Shown here: piece after piece, positions 1-12,267 of the stretch
Position numbering within the stretch: position 1 is the stretch's first letter
Layout: every line of letters starts with the position of its first letter
NCBI GenBank assembly: GCA_026075535.2
Contig: AP026545.1
Span: 682,001 to 746,000, forward strand
Direction: 5' to 3'
Length of the DNA stretch: 64,000 bases
Source of the DNA: Tricholoma matsutake
Lineage: Eukaryota > Basidiomycota > Agaricomycetes > Agaricales > Tricholomataceae
Notes under the pieces: model-generated
What the model was told of the DNA's origin: nothing
Databases searched by the model: none
Seen by the model: only the letters and a program-made list of their open reading frames with translations
Translations under genes and position numbers: made by a program

Positions 1-330
1 ACTTTCTTTGAACCCCGGATGGTGGAACTTACGAGAGGATCTGCATGATTGGCATTGGAATCAGGGTACAGGTCTTTCAGAAAATGTCATATGCCTGTCA
101 GGTATTTCAGTCTGGAAGTGATGAATTGAGATGAGTAAGTGAGGTAACAGGATAATGTGGTGGGTGTAGGATCCAATGGAAGAGAGTGTAAGATGCAAAA
201 ATTGATGTAGTCTCGAGCCCCAGTAGCATAGTTTTTGGATGTTGAACGTTCAATAGAGTTTACCTGCAAATAAAGAGCTCAGGCATCAAGGTCTGCCAGC
301 TCCATGGGGGGGCGAGGTACATGTGGAGTG
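1..330 (-). pseudogene. Tyrosine recombinase N-terminal domain (DIRS-like), partial
   Basis: The minus strand encodes a SAM-like N-terminal recombinase segment including the string STSKNYATGARDYINFC and, nearer the edge, HFLKDLYPD and STIRGSKK, which resemble the core-binding domain of fungal DIRS/Crypton tyrosine recombinases. The frame is open except for TGA codons at 279-281 and 87-89; each falls where an arginine would be expected (DLDA-x-ALYLQ and LTGI-x-HFLKD). The catalytic R..H.R..Y part lies outside the window. The frame differs from that of the RNase H region just upstream, so at least one indel separates them near 310-330. Role if intact: cutting and rejoining of the circular cDNA at integration. 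Confidence 0.7.
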
Positions 331-2278
331 CTCCTCTTCCCCCCCAGCACACTTGAAAGTACTCTCTCCATCGCGCTGGCAGAAGCTCCCATGGAGGAGT
401 AAAGCTCTCGACATGGTCAGCAGAGAATTTGCTTTGGTACTCATCTATGAAAAAACGAGACAGCATGTCAGCACGTACATTCTTCTTCCCTTTGATAAAC
501 CAAACACGCAGATCCATCCCCATCTGGAGGATGATATTAGCAATGGCCAGCAGTGGGGCATTGTGCAATGATTTGGCTGTATGAAGGGAGTTCAAAACGG
601 CAACAGAATCCAGACTATCAGTCCAGATGAGCACATGGCATGGGGGACATGGGAGAGAGCCCACGTGGTGAATCACTGAGGTGATGGCGAGCAATTCCAA
701 GAAAAAGATATCTACTTTAGCCCCCATAGGCAGAGGTCTAATGGGATAGACAAAGCCCTTGTTGGAGTAGACAAATGCCAGAGCATTGCGAAGACTCGCA
801 TCTGTCCACATCACCATGTCAGCATCATGATCAGGCCACATACCCATATCAGTGAAACAGATTCCAATGGTTGCAGGAATGACGCGCTTTAGCCACAGCA
901 AATCAATCCACGTTGATGGGAATTCCACGATGTGACCTAGATTTGCCGCTAATTTTGTGATACAGTTCCGTCAGGGCTGGTTGTCCCAGGGAAGCACATT
1001 TATCATGCAGTTCAGGTGACCAGCCAGGCATCGCCACGCTTGCAGGGAAGAAGAATGGTCTGGAGTAGTGAGAAAAAGATCAATTTTTGTGATGATATTG
1101 GACAGGGCGGATGGCGATAAAGATATACTGCCCACATTGACATCCACCCAAAAACCGATTATCTTCAAAACCTTGCTGTGTTCCTGCTTTTGGTCATCAA
1201 AAGGACAAGATATTGAATCCCAGAGGAGCAAAAATTGCACTTGACGATGTGGTTGAAGCTTCCCTCGGTACCAAATGAGGTTGTCGGCATAGTCCCAGCT
1301 GAAAAAGTCATCCATGTAGACATGTAAGCCAACAATACCCAACTTGTGAACACCAAGCCAGCACAGTAATCCCGACACGGCGCACCAGCATCGAGGAGAA
1401 GCACGGTTGCCAAACACAAGGCATCGAACAATGAATAATTTACCCTCGATTCTCACGATTTGACATAGTTGAAAAATGGGGTGGGCTGGCAAGTTGAGGA
1501 ACGCAGATGCAACATCTGATTTAAAGGTCACCAGATGTCACCCTGGGTTAGACATGCGAGCGTTGTGCAGATTCTGACCAAATGTTTGCATATCATCATA
1601 CTTCACCTTGGCTTCTGATTGAGGAATGCCATCGTTGATCCCAGAACGAGAGTGATCCGTGACGACACATGGTTTTTCATTTTGCCAAACCACAAACATC
1701 GGGGAAATCTTCATTCCTGGAAGCAGGTCTGTATTTTCCAGAGATTTGGACCATTGACCAGCCCCAATCTCACAGTCTTGAAAGGCTCGGATTGCCTCTG
1801 CATCTTCGATGTTCGACTCATAATCTGGTATAACCTCTTCCAATTCGATTTTCCAATCTCCTTTGTCAAAAGGCCAAAAACCTTTGTGAAGATCTTTCAT
1901 CACGGAATGTACGAAAGGTTGGTTTGGATGATCCATTAGAAGAAGCTCAAGTTTTTCCACATCAAAAGGTGTGTCAACTCTTATTGCATCACCCAATGAA
2001 TGGATGGACTCTTGGATAACAGGGTCGTCCAAAAGGTGTCGAGGTGGAGATGGTAGAGGAGGCGCAATCTCAGTGTAACAAGCCAATGGTGAAATACAAT
2101 CTGTTAAATTGTCTGTCCAAACAAACCCACAGCAAAACCTAGGGGAGTTGAGGGTATCTGGAGCTTTACATTTTAAGGATGGAGTGCTCAAAGAGATTGG
2201 CCCCTTCTCAGCAAACCTCAACACACCCTCCTGTAAGTCCAACAACTCATGATCCATTGCAAGATTGGAGGAGGGCAA
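320..2278 (-). pseudogene. DIRS-like reverse transcriptase-RNase H polyprotein, broken
   Basis: The RT part begins near 2278, with a template-grip segment (PMFVVWQNEKPCVVTDHSRS). It then has motif A (TFKSDVASAFLNLPAHP), the conserved FGNRASPRCWC segment, and the catalytic YMDD at about 1307-1318. RNase H-like sequence follows at 260-928, with WTDAS, IWTDS and ADMLSRF. A TGA at 1538-1540, just before motif A, interrupts an otherwise continuous frame; arginine is likely there. Between about 985 and 905 the homologous peptide (PALTELYHKISGK) is in a neighbouring frame and then returns to the first, so two roughly compensating indels are present. The stop at 971-973 is therefore out of the ancestral frame. 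Function if intact: cDNA synthesis and removal of the RNA template. Confidence 0.8.
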
Positions 2279-3415
2279 AGCACTGCTCGTTGTCCTTCAC
2301 TCGGTGTCCTTCACCACAAATGCAGCAAATCCCATGCTTGCAGCGATTTGGGCATATCTCGGTCTTGCACGAACTGAAGCTCCAATTATGGCAAGTCACA
2401 TCTGCACATTTCGAACTGTTGGCAGGAGCAGATGTGTGAGAAGAGACAGCTCTCTTATTCGTGTGTGGAGGATGTGGTGAAGTCGGAGAGAGCATTTGTG
2501 CAAGGAGCGGAAGGTTGAGTTGAGCCCGATTGTCAAGGCGAAAAGGCTTCTTAGAGTACTTATCACAAACTTGTACATTGAATGATATAGCAATGAGAGG
2601 ATTCACTGGTGCAGCTCGGAAAGGGTCCATAACCATCGACCGATACTCCCTAAGTTCATCTTCCTGATGAGGAAAGAAGAAGGCAACACCTGCAGACCAT
2701 GCGCCGAAAACCTGTATCCAGTCAGCTTCAGTTTGAAGAGGGCGCTTAGAGAAAGCTTGGTCCTTCTTGACCAATGCGTAGCCAGCTCCAAAATCCTTCG
2801 GATCGTCATGATGATTGTAGCCCTTGTCCATTGAGGCAAAAAGCTTTTCAAAATTGACAAAATGGTCGAGAAGAATCTTCTGCCAGACAGTTGGAGGAAG
2901 GGGGTCACTGACTGGAGCAAACTGAGCTTTGCTGATGAGGATATCTTGAGAACCTTGTGGACTGTAAACAGAGAGGAGGTCCTGAGTCTTCTCAAGATGG
3001 GGATCAGACATCAACAAATCAGACAACCTAGATAGATGTGGGGCCTTAGTGAGCACAGATGCCACGATGGTGCCTTTGACACTAGATAGTCCAAGCAGAT
3101 TTGCGAGCTCATCGGAAAGTGGTCCTCCAGAGTTCACAGCCATCTGAGGGGATGCATCCTGGAAATGATTGACCTTAGTGTGAAGCAAAGCCCAAGCGAT
3201 AGACGTGGCAGTGTCAACTGGATTTGGAATGGGCTGTCCAGAAGACAGGCCTGCGATGTCTGGTACCATAGGTTCTTGGTCCCTTCGCTGTTGCAAGATA
3301 TCGACCCAGAGATTGCATCATCCACAATCCTTTGACATGCTTCTGCCCATGCATGAATGTTGTCTTTGGTCTGGGCCACAGGGCTTGCAGTGCACAAAAT
3401 GGGAGCATTGGACAT
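2247..3415 (-). pseudogene. DIRS-like element gag/ORF1 protein
   Basis: The main frame is open from 3296 to 2247. The N-terminus (MSNAPILCTASPVAQTK, from an ATG at 3413-3415) is in a different frame and joins near 3300, so one indel is inferred there. The C-terminus is Cys/His rich (ICPNRCKHGICCICGEGH), a zinc-binding cluster typical of ORF1 in basidiomycete DIRS-like elements. The end of this ORF overlaps the start of the RT ORF (2278) by about 30 nt in another frame. It should package the element RNA. Another reading would be a non-retroviral zinc-cluster protein, but the adjacent RT makes gag much more likely. Confidence 0.6.
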
Positions 3416-3550
3416 GGAGAGAGAGAGGAGTGATGACAAACGAGAGAGTTTCCTAGAGAAGAGGATAGACAAGAGTGATAGGGGAGGAAACGATGGAGGT
3501 GTGTATGCCAAGAAAATTGAACATTTAGCTAAACAATTCAATGAAGCCTG

Positions 3551-4400
3551 TATTTGTCATGTGACTGTGTCAGGGACTCAGATAGAATGGGTAACTATAT
3601 CTGCTCACAAGTAAGATTCAACTGGGTAGAATAGCGGAGCTATAACAGTGAACCAGATGAATCCTGAAAGTGAGGACCTAGTTGAGATCAACCTGAAATG
3701 AATTGCAGAAACTCTTACAATGCGAGTAAGTGTTATTCAGATAGGTGGAGCCTTAAATAACAGTACCATGAAAGTAAGAAGCTGGCAGCAATAAGAGTGC
3801 GAAGTGCTTACCTGTGTTGCTTGCGAGTGATGGTAGTCAAGAGGAAGCAACACAGAAAGACCCCTAGCCACATTTTATCTGTCTTATACCTGGCATCTGC
3901 TAGCCCCTAGCACCAAGGTACGGATCATGCAAAAAAGGGGAAAACAAATGTGGATAGCAAAGCTAGTCACGTGAACTCAAGATGGCGCAGAGGCCTACAA
4001 AAATGCTCCTCACCCTTGGAACCCACCTTTACCACAAGATAGAATGTCTGGTGACATTCATATGGACAGGTGTGGGTGACTGATCATGTGACCTGACGTG
4101 TCCATAGAATAAACAATAATATTGACACATCCTGTGCATACAGCCTACTGCTTGGAATGTCCCCCATCCCTTCTGACAGTGACACTTTGGATTCTGACTT
4201 TGGGGGGCCTTCACTTGCTGTACCTGAACAAACTTCAAGATCTGACCCACATATCCAACAAACTGACAAATGTCAACAATTTCTAGAGGATACTGGCAAC
4301 ATTTCTGACTGTGTGCTGAAGGTTCTCAATCTGATGGATAGACTACACCTTAGTAACCACACCTTGACCTAGCACCGCCATCTGCTTCGAAAATTCCCAT
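3551..4400. other. Non-coding gap between DIRS-like element and LINE
   Basis: I see no supported gene here. Short ORFs at 4029-4372 have no recognisable features. The right end may be the 5' UTR of the LINE that follows. Confidence 0.4.
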
Positions 4401-4502
4401 GGTCTAACAGGGTTTTTTCAAGGGAGACTGCTCAACTACGCTGTAGAAAAGTGTATATACGCTCTGAAAAAGGCTAAAAACACTAAAAATACGACTATCG
4501 AC

Positions 4503-6254
4503 ATGCCAGACAACCAGGCACTGTCCGGTACCTTGGGGTTACGGCAGACGATGTTGTCGGAGAACGCCATACCAACCCAAAGAAGGTCAAACATTATGGC
4601 TGCGACTCCGGAACAGACCGCAAAAGAAAAGAACCCCATACCGCTGCAAGCGGAAAAGGGAAGGACCACAAGGCGATCGGCCACAGTTGGCCTGACAGAG
4701 AACAACTTAGGAGATATCCCTGATGCAGAGGCAGGACGCACATGGCTAGCAGCTAAGGCCTTACTAGTTTCTTCAGGCAACGCGCTGACGCTGACCTCAC
4801 TGTCTGAGGCACTTTTATTAGTAGGGACTCTGCCGAACACCCCACTACAGACATTGAATGGAATTCGGGTGGTAGCACTACTACTATGAGGGCTGGAGAC
4901 TGAGAACATAACAAAGGAAGTATCAATGGCAGTGACAAAAGAGCTGACCCCTCTCCTAAATGGAATACAGGATCCTTTTAGGGAAAAATCAGATGAGGCC
5001 GTCGCTAAACTCCAAGAAGACACCGACAAAATAATGGCTCAGGCCAAAGCTGCGACAGAAGAAATGAATAAGGTAATTAAAGGTATAGCTAACTCCATGG
5101 AAAAGGAAAGGGAAGCGAACATGACCTACTGGGATGCCCTACTCCACGGCGCAACCAGCCCACCGGTAAGGATAGACCCAAGGATCAGAGTGAGGGAGAG
5201 CATTAGGGCCAGACAATTCCTATGGACCATATTGGATGACACCCTGGGACTGAGGGCACTGGCAGCCCCACAATTACTACAGAAACTGAATGAAAAACTG
5301 ACCATGGTGGCAAAGACGACAAATGAAAACTGCAAGCTACAGTTGGCGCTATGGCTAAAAAATGGAGGGCTGCTCGTAGAGGCTGGGGACGACAAATCAG
5401 CGGCATGGCTATGCAGCGAGGCAAACATCCTACACATGGAGTGCGAGCTGGGTACCACCATCCTGAACGAGATGCGCAACTACAATGTAATGGCGTATTT
5501 TGTCCCACTAACTTTCAATGCAGCAGAAAAGACACATGTAGAAGAAGTACTGGAAACTAATGGCTTAAACAGGGACTCAATCAGCAAGTGTAGATGGGCG
5601 AAGGCCCCTGAGCATCGCAACCCGAATCAGCTGGTAGGGCATATGATTGTCACTTTTACAGACCCGGACAGCACAAACAAAGCCATTCTAAATGGGCTCG
5701 TCATCTGCAACAAGAAAGTCTCGGTATCTAAGTGTAAAAAGGAACCAGTAAGGTGCTTAAAATGTCAAGGTTACAATCATGTAGCGAATGAATGTGTAAT
5801 TCGGAGAGACATTTGCGCCAAATGTGGGGAAGACCACAGATCAAACTTATGCCAGGTGACCACCCTCAGATGCACCCCCTGCGACACACATGGGCATGTG
5901 AGTAGCGATAGGACCTGCCCCACTTTCCTCAGGAAATGTGAGGAACACAATACGAGGAACCCAGAAAACGCGTTACCCTTCTATCCATGGACAGAACCCT
6001 GGACGTGGGAAGCCATGCCACTGGGAGGACAGAGAACAGCAGTACCGGTAGGACTAGCAGATTACATGTGCCCTAAAGGAGGTGGTAGGTTGAGGCTAGC
6101 CCAGCTCACCTTTTCACAGAGACAGATAGCACCGAACGGGAGGGAACTGGAACGCCACTCATGGGACAGACACACAAGCCAAGCATTGCATTCACAACAT
6201 ATTGAAGATCAGGACAACACCCAAATGCACTCAAGAACAAATCTAAATGAATAG
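4503..6254 (+). pseudogene. LINE ORF1, zinc-knuckle nucleic-acid-binding protein
   Basis: The frame runs from 4503 to 6254 with a single TGA at 4887-4889. The parts before (to 4886) and after it are in the same frame, so they formed one protein of about 580 residues. An Ala/Lys/Glu-rich, probably coiled-coil stretch follows the stop. The C-terminal third holds CCHC-type knuckles: CLKCQGYNHVANEC, CAKCGEDHRSNLC and a related CTPCDTHGH segment. This layout is standard for LINE ORF1 proteins, which coat the element RNA. The stop codon TAG (6252-6254) lies inside the ORF2 start overlap. TGA at 4887 probably replaces CGA. Confidence 0.75.
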
Positions 6255-7824
6255 CGAACCAAATAATATGACAAAGCTGAGGATACTACAATTGAATCTA
6301 AATAAATCACTGACTGCACATTTGGAGCTTATCAACGACTCACTGGCAGCCCAATGGGATATAGTAACAATCCAGGAACCTTATATAACATTTTTCAACA
6401 GCATCAGAACCCCAAACCACTTCGTATCAGTAATGCCCACCTCAAGAACAACGCTGGACACGACAGTCCGATCCACAATATGGGTAAATACCGTGCTGAC
6501 TACTAACGATTGGAAAATACTAGATATACCAGAAAAAAACGACATAGTCGCGATAGAACTGAAGGGAGAATATGGCAGACTACAGGTCTACAGTGTATAC
6601 AATGCAGGCGAGAACTCACACACACTATCGACACTACGAAAGTATGCACTCGACAGCCAGGGAGATCCCAGAGAAGGAAGAGACTGCCACATAATCTGGG
6701 GGGGGGACTTCAATTGGCATCACCCTATGTGGGACAAGGATGAAGACACTCATCTCTTCACAGCAAAAGCGCTCGAGGATGCCAGGGAACTGATAGAGCT
6801 AGTAGCAGATACGGGAATAACAATGGTCTTACTGAAGGGAATACCAATGCTTCGACATATGGTTACGAAGCGCTACACTAGGCCAGACAACATATTCTGC
6901 ATGGACGAGCTCGCTGCCTGCATAATCAAATGCAACATGATCCCGGAAGCACAGCCAGGTAAAACTGACCATTTCCCAATAGCGATAGTCTTGGAAATCG
7001 CGCAGGGAAGGACAGGAAACAGGGAATCGAAGAATTTTAGGGCAACGAACTGGGAAGAATTCAACAAGCATCTGGAGGTGAAGCTCGCAATGATTCCAGT
7101 ACCAACAGAGATAACAATGGAGGATGAGCTAGGTAAAGAAATAACCCAACTGACGGAAGCGATACAGGAAACTATGGAAAGCAAAGTATCAAAAAACAAG
7201 CCGTGCCCTCTCTCCAAAAGGTGGTGGACAAACGACTTAAAGAAGAAGAAAAAAGAGGTAAACTGTGCGAGAGCTGAAGCTTACAAGAACCGGGCAGTAG
7301 AGGACCACCCATGTCACCAAAGGTTGAAGCAGATACGACAGGAGTACACGAAAGACATAGTCAGGACTAAAATGGCTCACTGGAACAAATTCTTGGAGAA
7401 TGCGATGAACGCAGACATATGGACAACAAACAGGTACTTATCGAACTCCACAGGAGATGGTGGACAAACAAGGATCCCGACCTTGAAGGTGAAGGACAAA
7501 GACAGAAGGGTAAAAGAGGTAAACACGAATGAGGGTAAGGCGAAGGTACTGGCAGAAGCGTTCTTCCCACCGAAGCCAATCGTCTCAGCAGTACCACATG
7601 GATACAACTACCCCGAAGCGAGTACAGAAATGCCACAGGTCATGGAAAGGCAGATATGGGTACATGTGCAGAAATTGGCGCCATACAAAGCCCCTGGACC
7701 AGACAGGATACCGAACATAGTTCTACAAAGGTCGGTAAACCTAATAATAGTGTACTTACTACCCATCTACAGGGCAATACTGGAGCGAGGCATATATTAT
7801 CGTGGCTGGCAGACAATCTTCTAG
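6247..7824 (+). pseudogene. LINE ORF2, APE endonuclease plus truncated reverse transcriptase
   Basis: The ORF begins with ATG at 6247, overlapping the ORF1 end by 8 nt (ATGAATAG), which suggests translation by termination-reinitiation. Residues 1 to about 260 are an exonuclease-endonuclease-phosphatase domain: LQLNLNKS near 15-21, QEPY at 43-46, GGDFNWHHPMW near 155 and TDHFP near 245, the usual metal-binding and catalytic positions. A Lys-rich linker follows. Only the first RT motif is present (YKAPGPDRIPN, near residue 480). A full ORF2 normally exceeds 1000 residues; this one has 525, so it cannot reverse transcribe. The endonuclease reading frame itself is uninterrupted. Confidence 0.85.
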
Positions 7825-8020
7825 CAACCACAGGACTTTGAAAGGGTAGGCTTTGGGGCAAAGTGCTGGTTGGTTTCCTGCTGAAGAGATGGCACTTTGC
7901 TGCTGAGAAATTGAGTCGCTTGGGGAGATGGAAGGGGTGGGAGACCAGTCTTGTGTGCTTCCAGAGCCCGGTTGACTAAACAGATTCAGACTGAATAAAA
8001 ATGATAGCTGGGGTACTTAC

Positions 8021-8307
8021 AGCGCACTGGCACCATTCATCCAGGCTGCTTCTCCAGGAAAACCTTGAGCTTGAACCCTTGAGCTCAACACCTGAATTTT
8101 GGCCTTGAGGCATTTATTTTCTTCACTAAGTTGCATTTGCTGTGCAATAAGTTGAATGTATGTGGCCACATCGGTGATGATCTGGTTTGTTGCTTGTCTG
8201 AGGTCAGCCTGAAGGGTGTGCACAAATGGATGGTTGACAACATAGTCTGGAGCTCCATCAAGAGGATCAGGGGGAAGGGAAACCATAGCAGCACCAACAG
8301 ACGACAT
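8021..8307 (-). pseudogene. First exon of an unrecognised spliced family (copy 1)
   Basis: A 95-residue exon starts at ATG 8305-8307 and ends at 8021, directly before a consensus donor GTAAGT on the minus strand. It contains NHPFVHTLQADLRQATNQI followed by a leucine/lysine-rich, probably coiled-coil segment (LSEENKCLKAKIQVLSSRV). The same pattern (NPLVLQMYEHARQAASQVM, then KENRNLM) begins the gene at 17628, so both belong to one family. I do not recognise its function. No later exons were found in 7825-8010, so this copy looks truncated where the LINE ends. Confidence 0.5.
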
Positions 8308-8309
8308 GC

Positions 8310-9150
8310 TAAGAATGTCTGAGGAAAGTCTGTGACACTGTGACAGAAGTTATTACTAAGAATGCACAAACAAATATTGATCTCATTATCATGATAACAT
8401 CTTGACTCTTATCTACCATGTCTTCAATGCCTTCCTATTGCACACAATGCTTCCCCCAGAGAGATCTTGCTCAAAAAACCATTGCTTTACATACAAAGGC
8501 TGACTGACAGCTGTTATACAGTGGGCAACAACATTCACCAAGTGCTGACTGGCATATTTGTGATTGCATTACACATAACGAAGCATCTTTAGCAGCAGAA
8601 AGTCAGTACATTATGATTTAAATTTATAAGACAATTCTAATTACAAAGACAGGAAAGAGGAGAGTAGACCAAGTTACTGGTATTTCTTTCTGCCAAGCTT
8701 TCCAATGATCGAAGCTTATTCTTGGCTTGGATATAGAACAAGATGTGCAGGAAGCCACAGGAAGCAATACCAATGTAATTCATGCAGAAGAATACAGTAA
8801 GTGGCCTGGTTTTTATGACATTAATACTTATTTCTAACTTAGCTTTCACCAAACTTGAAGACAGAGTATCAGGTATGTTCTGATTGTTATGTAGTTCATT
8901 ATACATAATAAAATAATGAATTTGAAACGATGGTAATATAGAGATGAATGATATCTCTTTACACAGTGAGCTCCATAGCACTCTGAGTTTTGAAATTGCT
9001 TATCCTACTTTAGATAATGCTCCAGACAGTTTTGCACAATTCCAGGGTAAGAATTAGCCACTAATATTAAATATCTGCTGTATAATTATATGTTTAAAGC
9101 AGAGCTTCAGGATGGCACTATGGATAGTAAGCTCTGTTATTCTGATATAG
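8310..9150. other. AT-rich non-coding stretch
   Basis: No supported gene. The 8637-8981 ORF on the minus strand has no recognisable motif. The stretch may include the 5' region of the Plavaka element that follows, but I could not place its end. Confidence 0.35.
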
Positions 9151-9159
9151 GAACTCTTA

Positions 9160-12100
9160 ATGATTGAAGACCTCCTAGTTTTGCAGAGTGAGGATGAGGA
9201 TGAGGATGAGGATGAGGATGAGGATGAGGATGAGGATGAGGATGGATCCACTGACAGCAAAGAAGCAGAAACAGAAAGTGGATTTCCACAGAAGGAGTCT
9301 CTTTCCTGGAAGAAACTGGATAGGATGAGAGCAGAGTTGTTAAATGGCTACTCTCTGCCATCAAAACCTCCAGCTACACATCACAAGGGACGGGATTTGT
9401 CTGTGTCTGAACAGACATCACTTAAGCATTATATTGCCTGGAGCAAATCCAGAGGAACCATTCGTGCATACAAGTTGCATGCTACAGTTTTACATGATGC
9501 ATCTGGCATTGACATTCTATCATTGTACAATGTCAGAAAGCTTGCCAGTTCTTTGACAGGTTTAGAACCCACATATGTGGATATATGTTCTCAAAGCTGT
9601 ATTGCATATGTTGGTGACTATGCAAACCTCACCACTTGCCCAGTCAAGATGGAAAAACTGTATGTGGAACCCCACATTACAAACCTAGCCCACCTGGATC
9701 TACAACAAAAAAGCCCAAAGCAAGAATGTTAACATTTTCCATTCTTACATGGATTGAGGCATTGTTTGCTAATGTAGAGTCCTCAATGCAATTGAGACAA
9801 AGAGATGCTACTTTACAACAAGTTATACAGCTGGCAAGCACCAAACCTTTTCTGATTTTAGTGATTCAATAGTTCATCAGTCTCACTATATGGACAAGGG
9901 TCTCTTCAAAGAGCCACAAGATATAGCTTTTGCACTTTCAACAGATGGTGCTCAGCTTACTCTCAAGAAGCAATCTAACACATGGATTGTAATCATACAA
10001 TTGCTTTCCATGCCAGGTGATTCAAGGTACAAATCAGATGCCTATTGGATTCCCTTAGCCACTCCAGGTTCAAATGCTCCTGGTGACATTGAATCATTTT
10101 TATGGACTGTGTTTGCAGATCTTGCAAAAGCTAGTGAAGGGATTTGGATGTGGGATGCTGCAAAGTCTTCATATTTTGTGCTTTGAGGTCATTTGTGTAT
10201 GGTGCTTGGAGATATGTTAGGATCGGCAAAACTCAGTGGCATGGCAGGTCATTCTGTAGTTTATGGGGATCATTTCAGTCTGGTCAAAGGAGCACACTCA
10301 AGTCTAGAGAAGCATGCAAAATCCTAATACTGTTGAAATTAAACCCTGAGATACATGCTGCATACATGAGGCAATACATGCAGCATACACATGTTACTGT
10401 GCTTACTGCACATACATGTGGTAAACACATTCCTGAGTCATGTGACATCCTTATTATTATGTATATAAGGAGAACCTGTACCGTAGTAGGAATACAGTGT
10501 TCTTACCTCTGCTAACCCTAGCTGTAAGTCTAACTAAACCCCAGGTAGGTTGTAAGGAATGTGTTGTCTCTTCCCCTGTGCAGCATATATAGTCTGCTCC
10601 AACAAATACTATCCAATAGCACTAGTCAACAATGAAAAAAAAGAATTCAATCCACAATGAGAAGTTTACAATCTTGATAATTTGCCTATGCGGAGTGAGG
10701 AGCACTATTGGAATACCATTGAAGCTCTTCAAATGGCCTCACCTGGCAAAAACAAAGCAAAAATTGTAAAGAATACTAGAATTTTACATTTGCCTATGTG
10801 TGCCACAAGTCAAGCATTCCTGCATCCAAGCTTCTTCCCTCTTGATCCATTTCATTTGTTCTATGAGAACTGCATGGCCTTCATCTGGGGTCTGTGGATG
10901 AAAAGCCAACCAATGGACTGGTTCTATATCCCTTCAGACAAGCTTAAAAGATGTGGTGAATTAGTGGCTCAAGCAAGCTTGTCAACTCTTCCCGCTTCTT
11001 TTTGTGGATCTGTTCATGACCCATTCTTGAAGAGTACCAGCCAGTACAAAATCTATGAATGGATGGCACTACTACATTGGTACATTATACCAATTGGTAT
11101 TGAACTTCAATTCAATGAATCAGTGCTATCCAATTTTGTGCATTTTGTTTATATCGTGGAATTTGCTATGACAATCACACCCCAGTCTGAAGATGATCTA
11201 AAAGGGCTTCATCATGAAACTGTAAAATTTCTGGAGGGATTTCAGGCATTATATGTTGGAAATGATCCAACATAAATCTCAAGAGCTCACTTATGCATAT
11301 TCCAACTTATTCATGTTCCACAGCACATTGCATGGAATGGATCAATAAGGCTCAGTTCTCAAGCTACTTGTGAAAGAACCATAGGAGAAATGGGCTGCAG
11401 AATTTGGTCCAGAAAAGCTGTGTTTGCCAACCTTTCAAATCAAATAAAGGAGAGAGAGCTGCTGAAGTTGATGCTGTTATATTATCCAACACTAGATTCT
11501 AGCAAGAAGAATTTGAATTCTTCCTGGAATACTATCAAAGGGATGTCAATTGTCAGAATTTTACAATGGGAGAAGGTTCCTGGCACAACCTTTGCTCAGC
11601 ACATGGATGTAATTTGTTTATTCATTGACCACAACTTGAACCTTCAGAAGTGTACATCTGAAATTATCAGATGGGGAAAAGTCTGTATTGGCAAGGGAAT
11701 AGTTATTCCCAGTATATTGAGTGAATCTAGATCACAATCATCCACATTCAAACATGCCTGCTGGTTTGAGGTACATAAATTACTGCTCTTATCTCCAATT
11801 GGTTAATGACATAATTTATTTTTCATTATCTAGGCACATCAGAAACAATCAAATGGCTTGAACTCAACTATATGGGGTGAAGCACAGGCTTACTATGAAT
11901 ATAACAAACAGTTGTTTGTTGTGTACAGACCTTTTCTAGGTGCAGAGTCTATCTTGAAGGTTTCCTGCAGAGGACATTGGTCTACTGAAGTTAAGGTATT
12001 AGAAGTCAGCAACATATTAAACAAAGTTGCAACTTTTAGTATGCCAGAGACACAGAAAAATGTTTGGATCATACGAAAGCATCCAGGTTTAGCAATGCTA

Positions 12101-12160
12101 AATGCAGAAGAAACTGGAGAAACTGCTGATAAGACAGGTGATGATGATGATGCATACTAG
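9160..12160 (+). pseudogene. Plavaka-type transposase, decayed
   Basis: Pieces in three frames follow the order of Plavaka transposases of Agaricomycetes. An acidic N-terminus is followed by a Cys-containing segment (LEPTYVDICSQSCIAYVGDYA), then the DIAFALSTDGAQL block (9890-10186). The GDMLGSAKLSGMAGHS block comes after a TGA at 10184-10186. A long C-terminal part is at 10682-11275 (PLDPFHLFYEN, STLPASFCGSVHDPF) and its tail at 11390-12160. The shifts near 9660 and 9860 and the TGA show the copy is dead. Plavaka proteins are cut-and-paste transposases. I could not identify the terminal inverted repeats. A small intron near 11800-11830 is possible (TAG acceptor before GCACATC). Confidence 0.75.
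9190..9243 (+). repeat. (GAGGAT)9 microsatellite encoding Glu-Asp repeats
   Basis: Nine perfect GAGGAT units in frame with the Plavaka N-terminal segment give an uninterrupted Glu-Asp tract. Perfect repetition suggests recent slippage. Confidence 0.95.
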
Positions 12161-12267
12161 TAATTACTATGACTTGCCTACTGAAAGAATGTATTTATAT
12201 ACCTGTACTTCATATCAATTGTAAATAAATTATGTAACATCATACTGATGCCCAAGTTTGGTCCAGA

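Larger units (their letters stand above)
1..3415 (-). mobile_element. DIRS-like tyrosine-recombinase retrotransposon, truncated by the window edge
   Basis: Reading on the minus strand, a gag-like ORF (3415 to 2247) is followed by a reverse transcriptase-RNase H region (2278 to about 320) and the N-terminal part of a tyrosine recombinase (about 330 to 1). The order gag, RT-RH, tyrosine recombinase, with no DDE integrase, is the DIRS/Ngaro layout known from basidiomycetes. The recombinase core lies beyond position 1, so the 3' end is not in the window. No LTR was recognised at the 5' side near 3415-3550. The coding regions carry frameshifts and stops, so the copy is dead. Confidence 0.8.
4400..7824 (+). 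mobile_element. LINE (non-LTR retrotransposon), 5' part present, RT and 3' end missing
   Basis: ORF1 (zinc-knuckle RNA-binding protein) is followed by ORF2, which starts with an apurinic-type endonuclease, as in APE-type LINEs. Coding sequence stops at 7824, just inside the RT domain, and what follows (7825-8020) shows no RT, poly-A or microsatellite tail. The 5' limit is not exact; it is placed ahead of the first ORF1 codons. A copy that keeps its 5' half but lacks its 3' half is the reverse of ordinary 5' truncation. Confidence 0.75.

Noticed and set aside
266..320. Intron between the RNase H and recombinase regions of the DIRS-like element
   Set aside because: A GTACCT...TTTGCAG pair exists, but joining it creates an immediate stop; the reading with a frameshift and TGA at 279-281 keeps conserved sequence.
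971..973. TGA in the DIRS-like RT as a CGA-derived stop
   Set aside because: The conserved peptide there (PALTELYHKISGK) is in the neighbouring frame, so this stop is an out-of-frame by-product of two indels.
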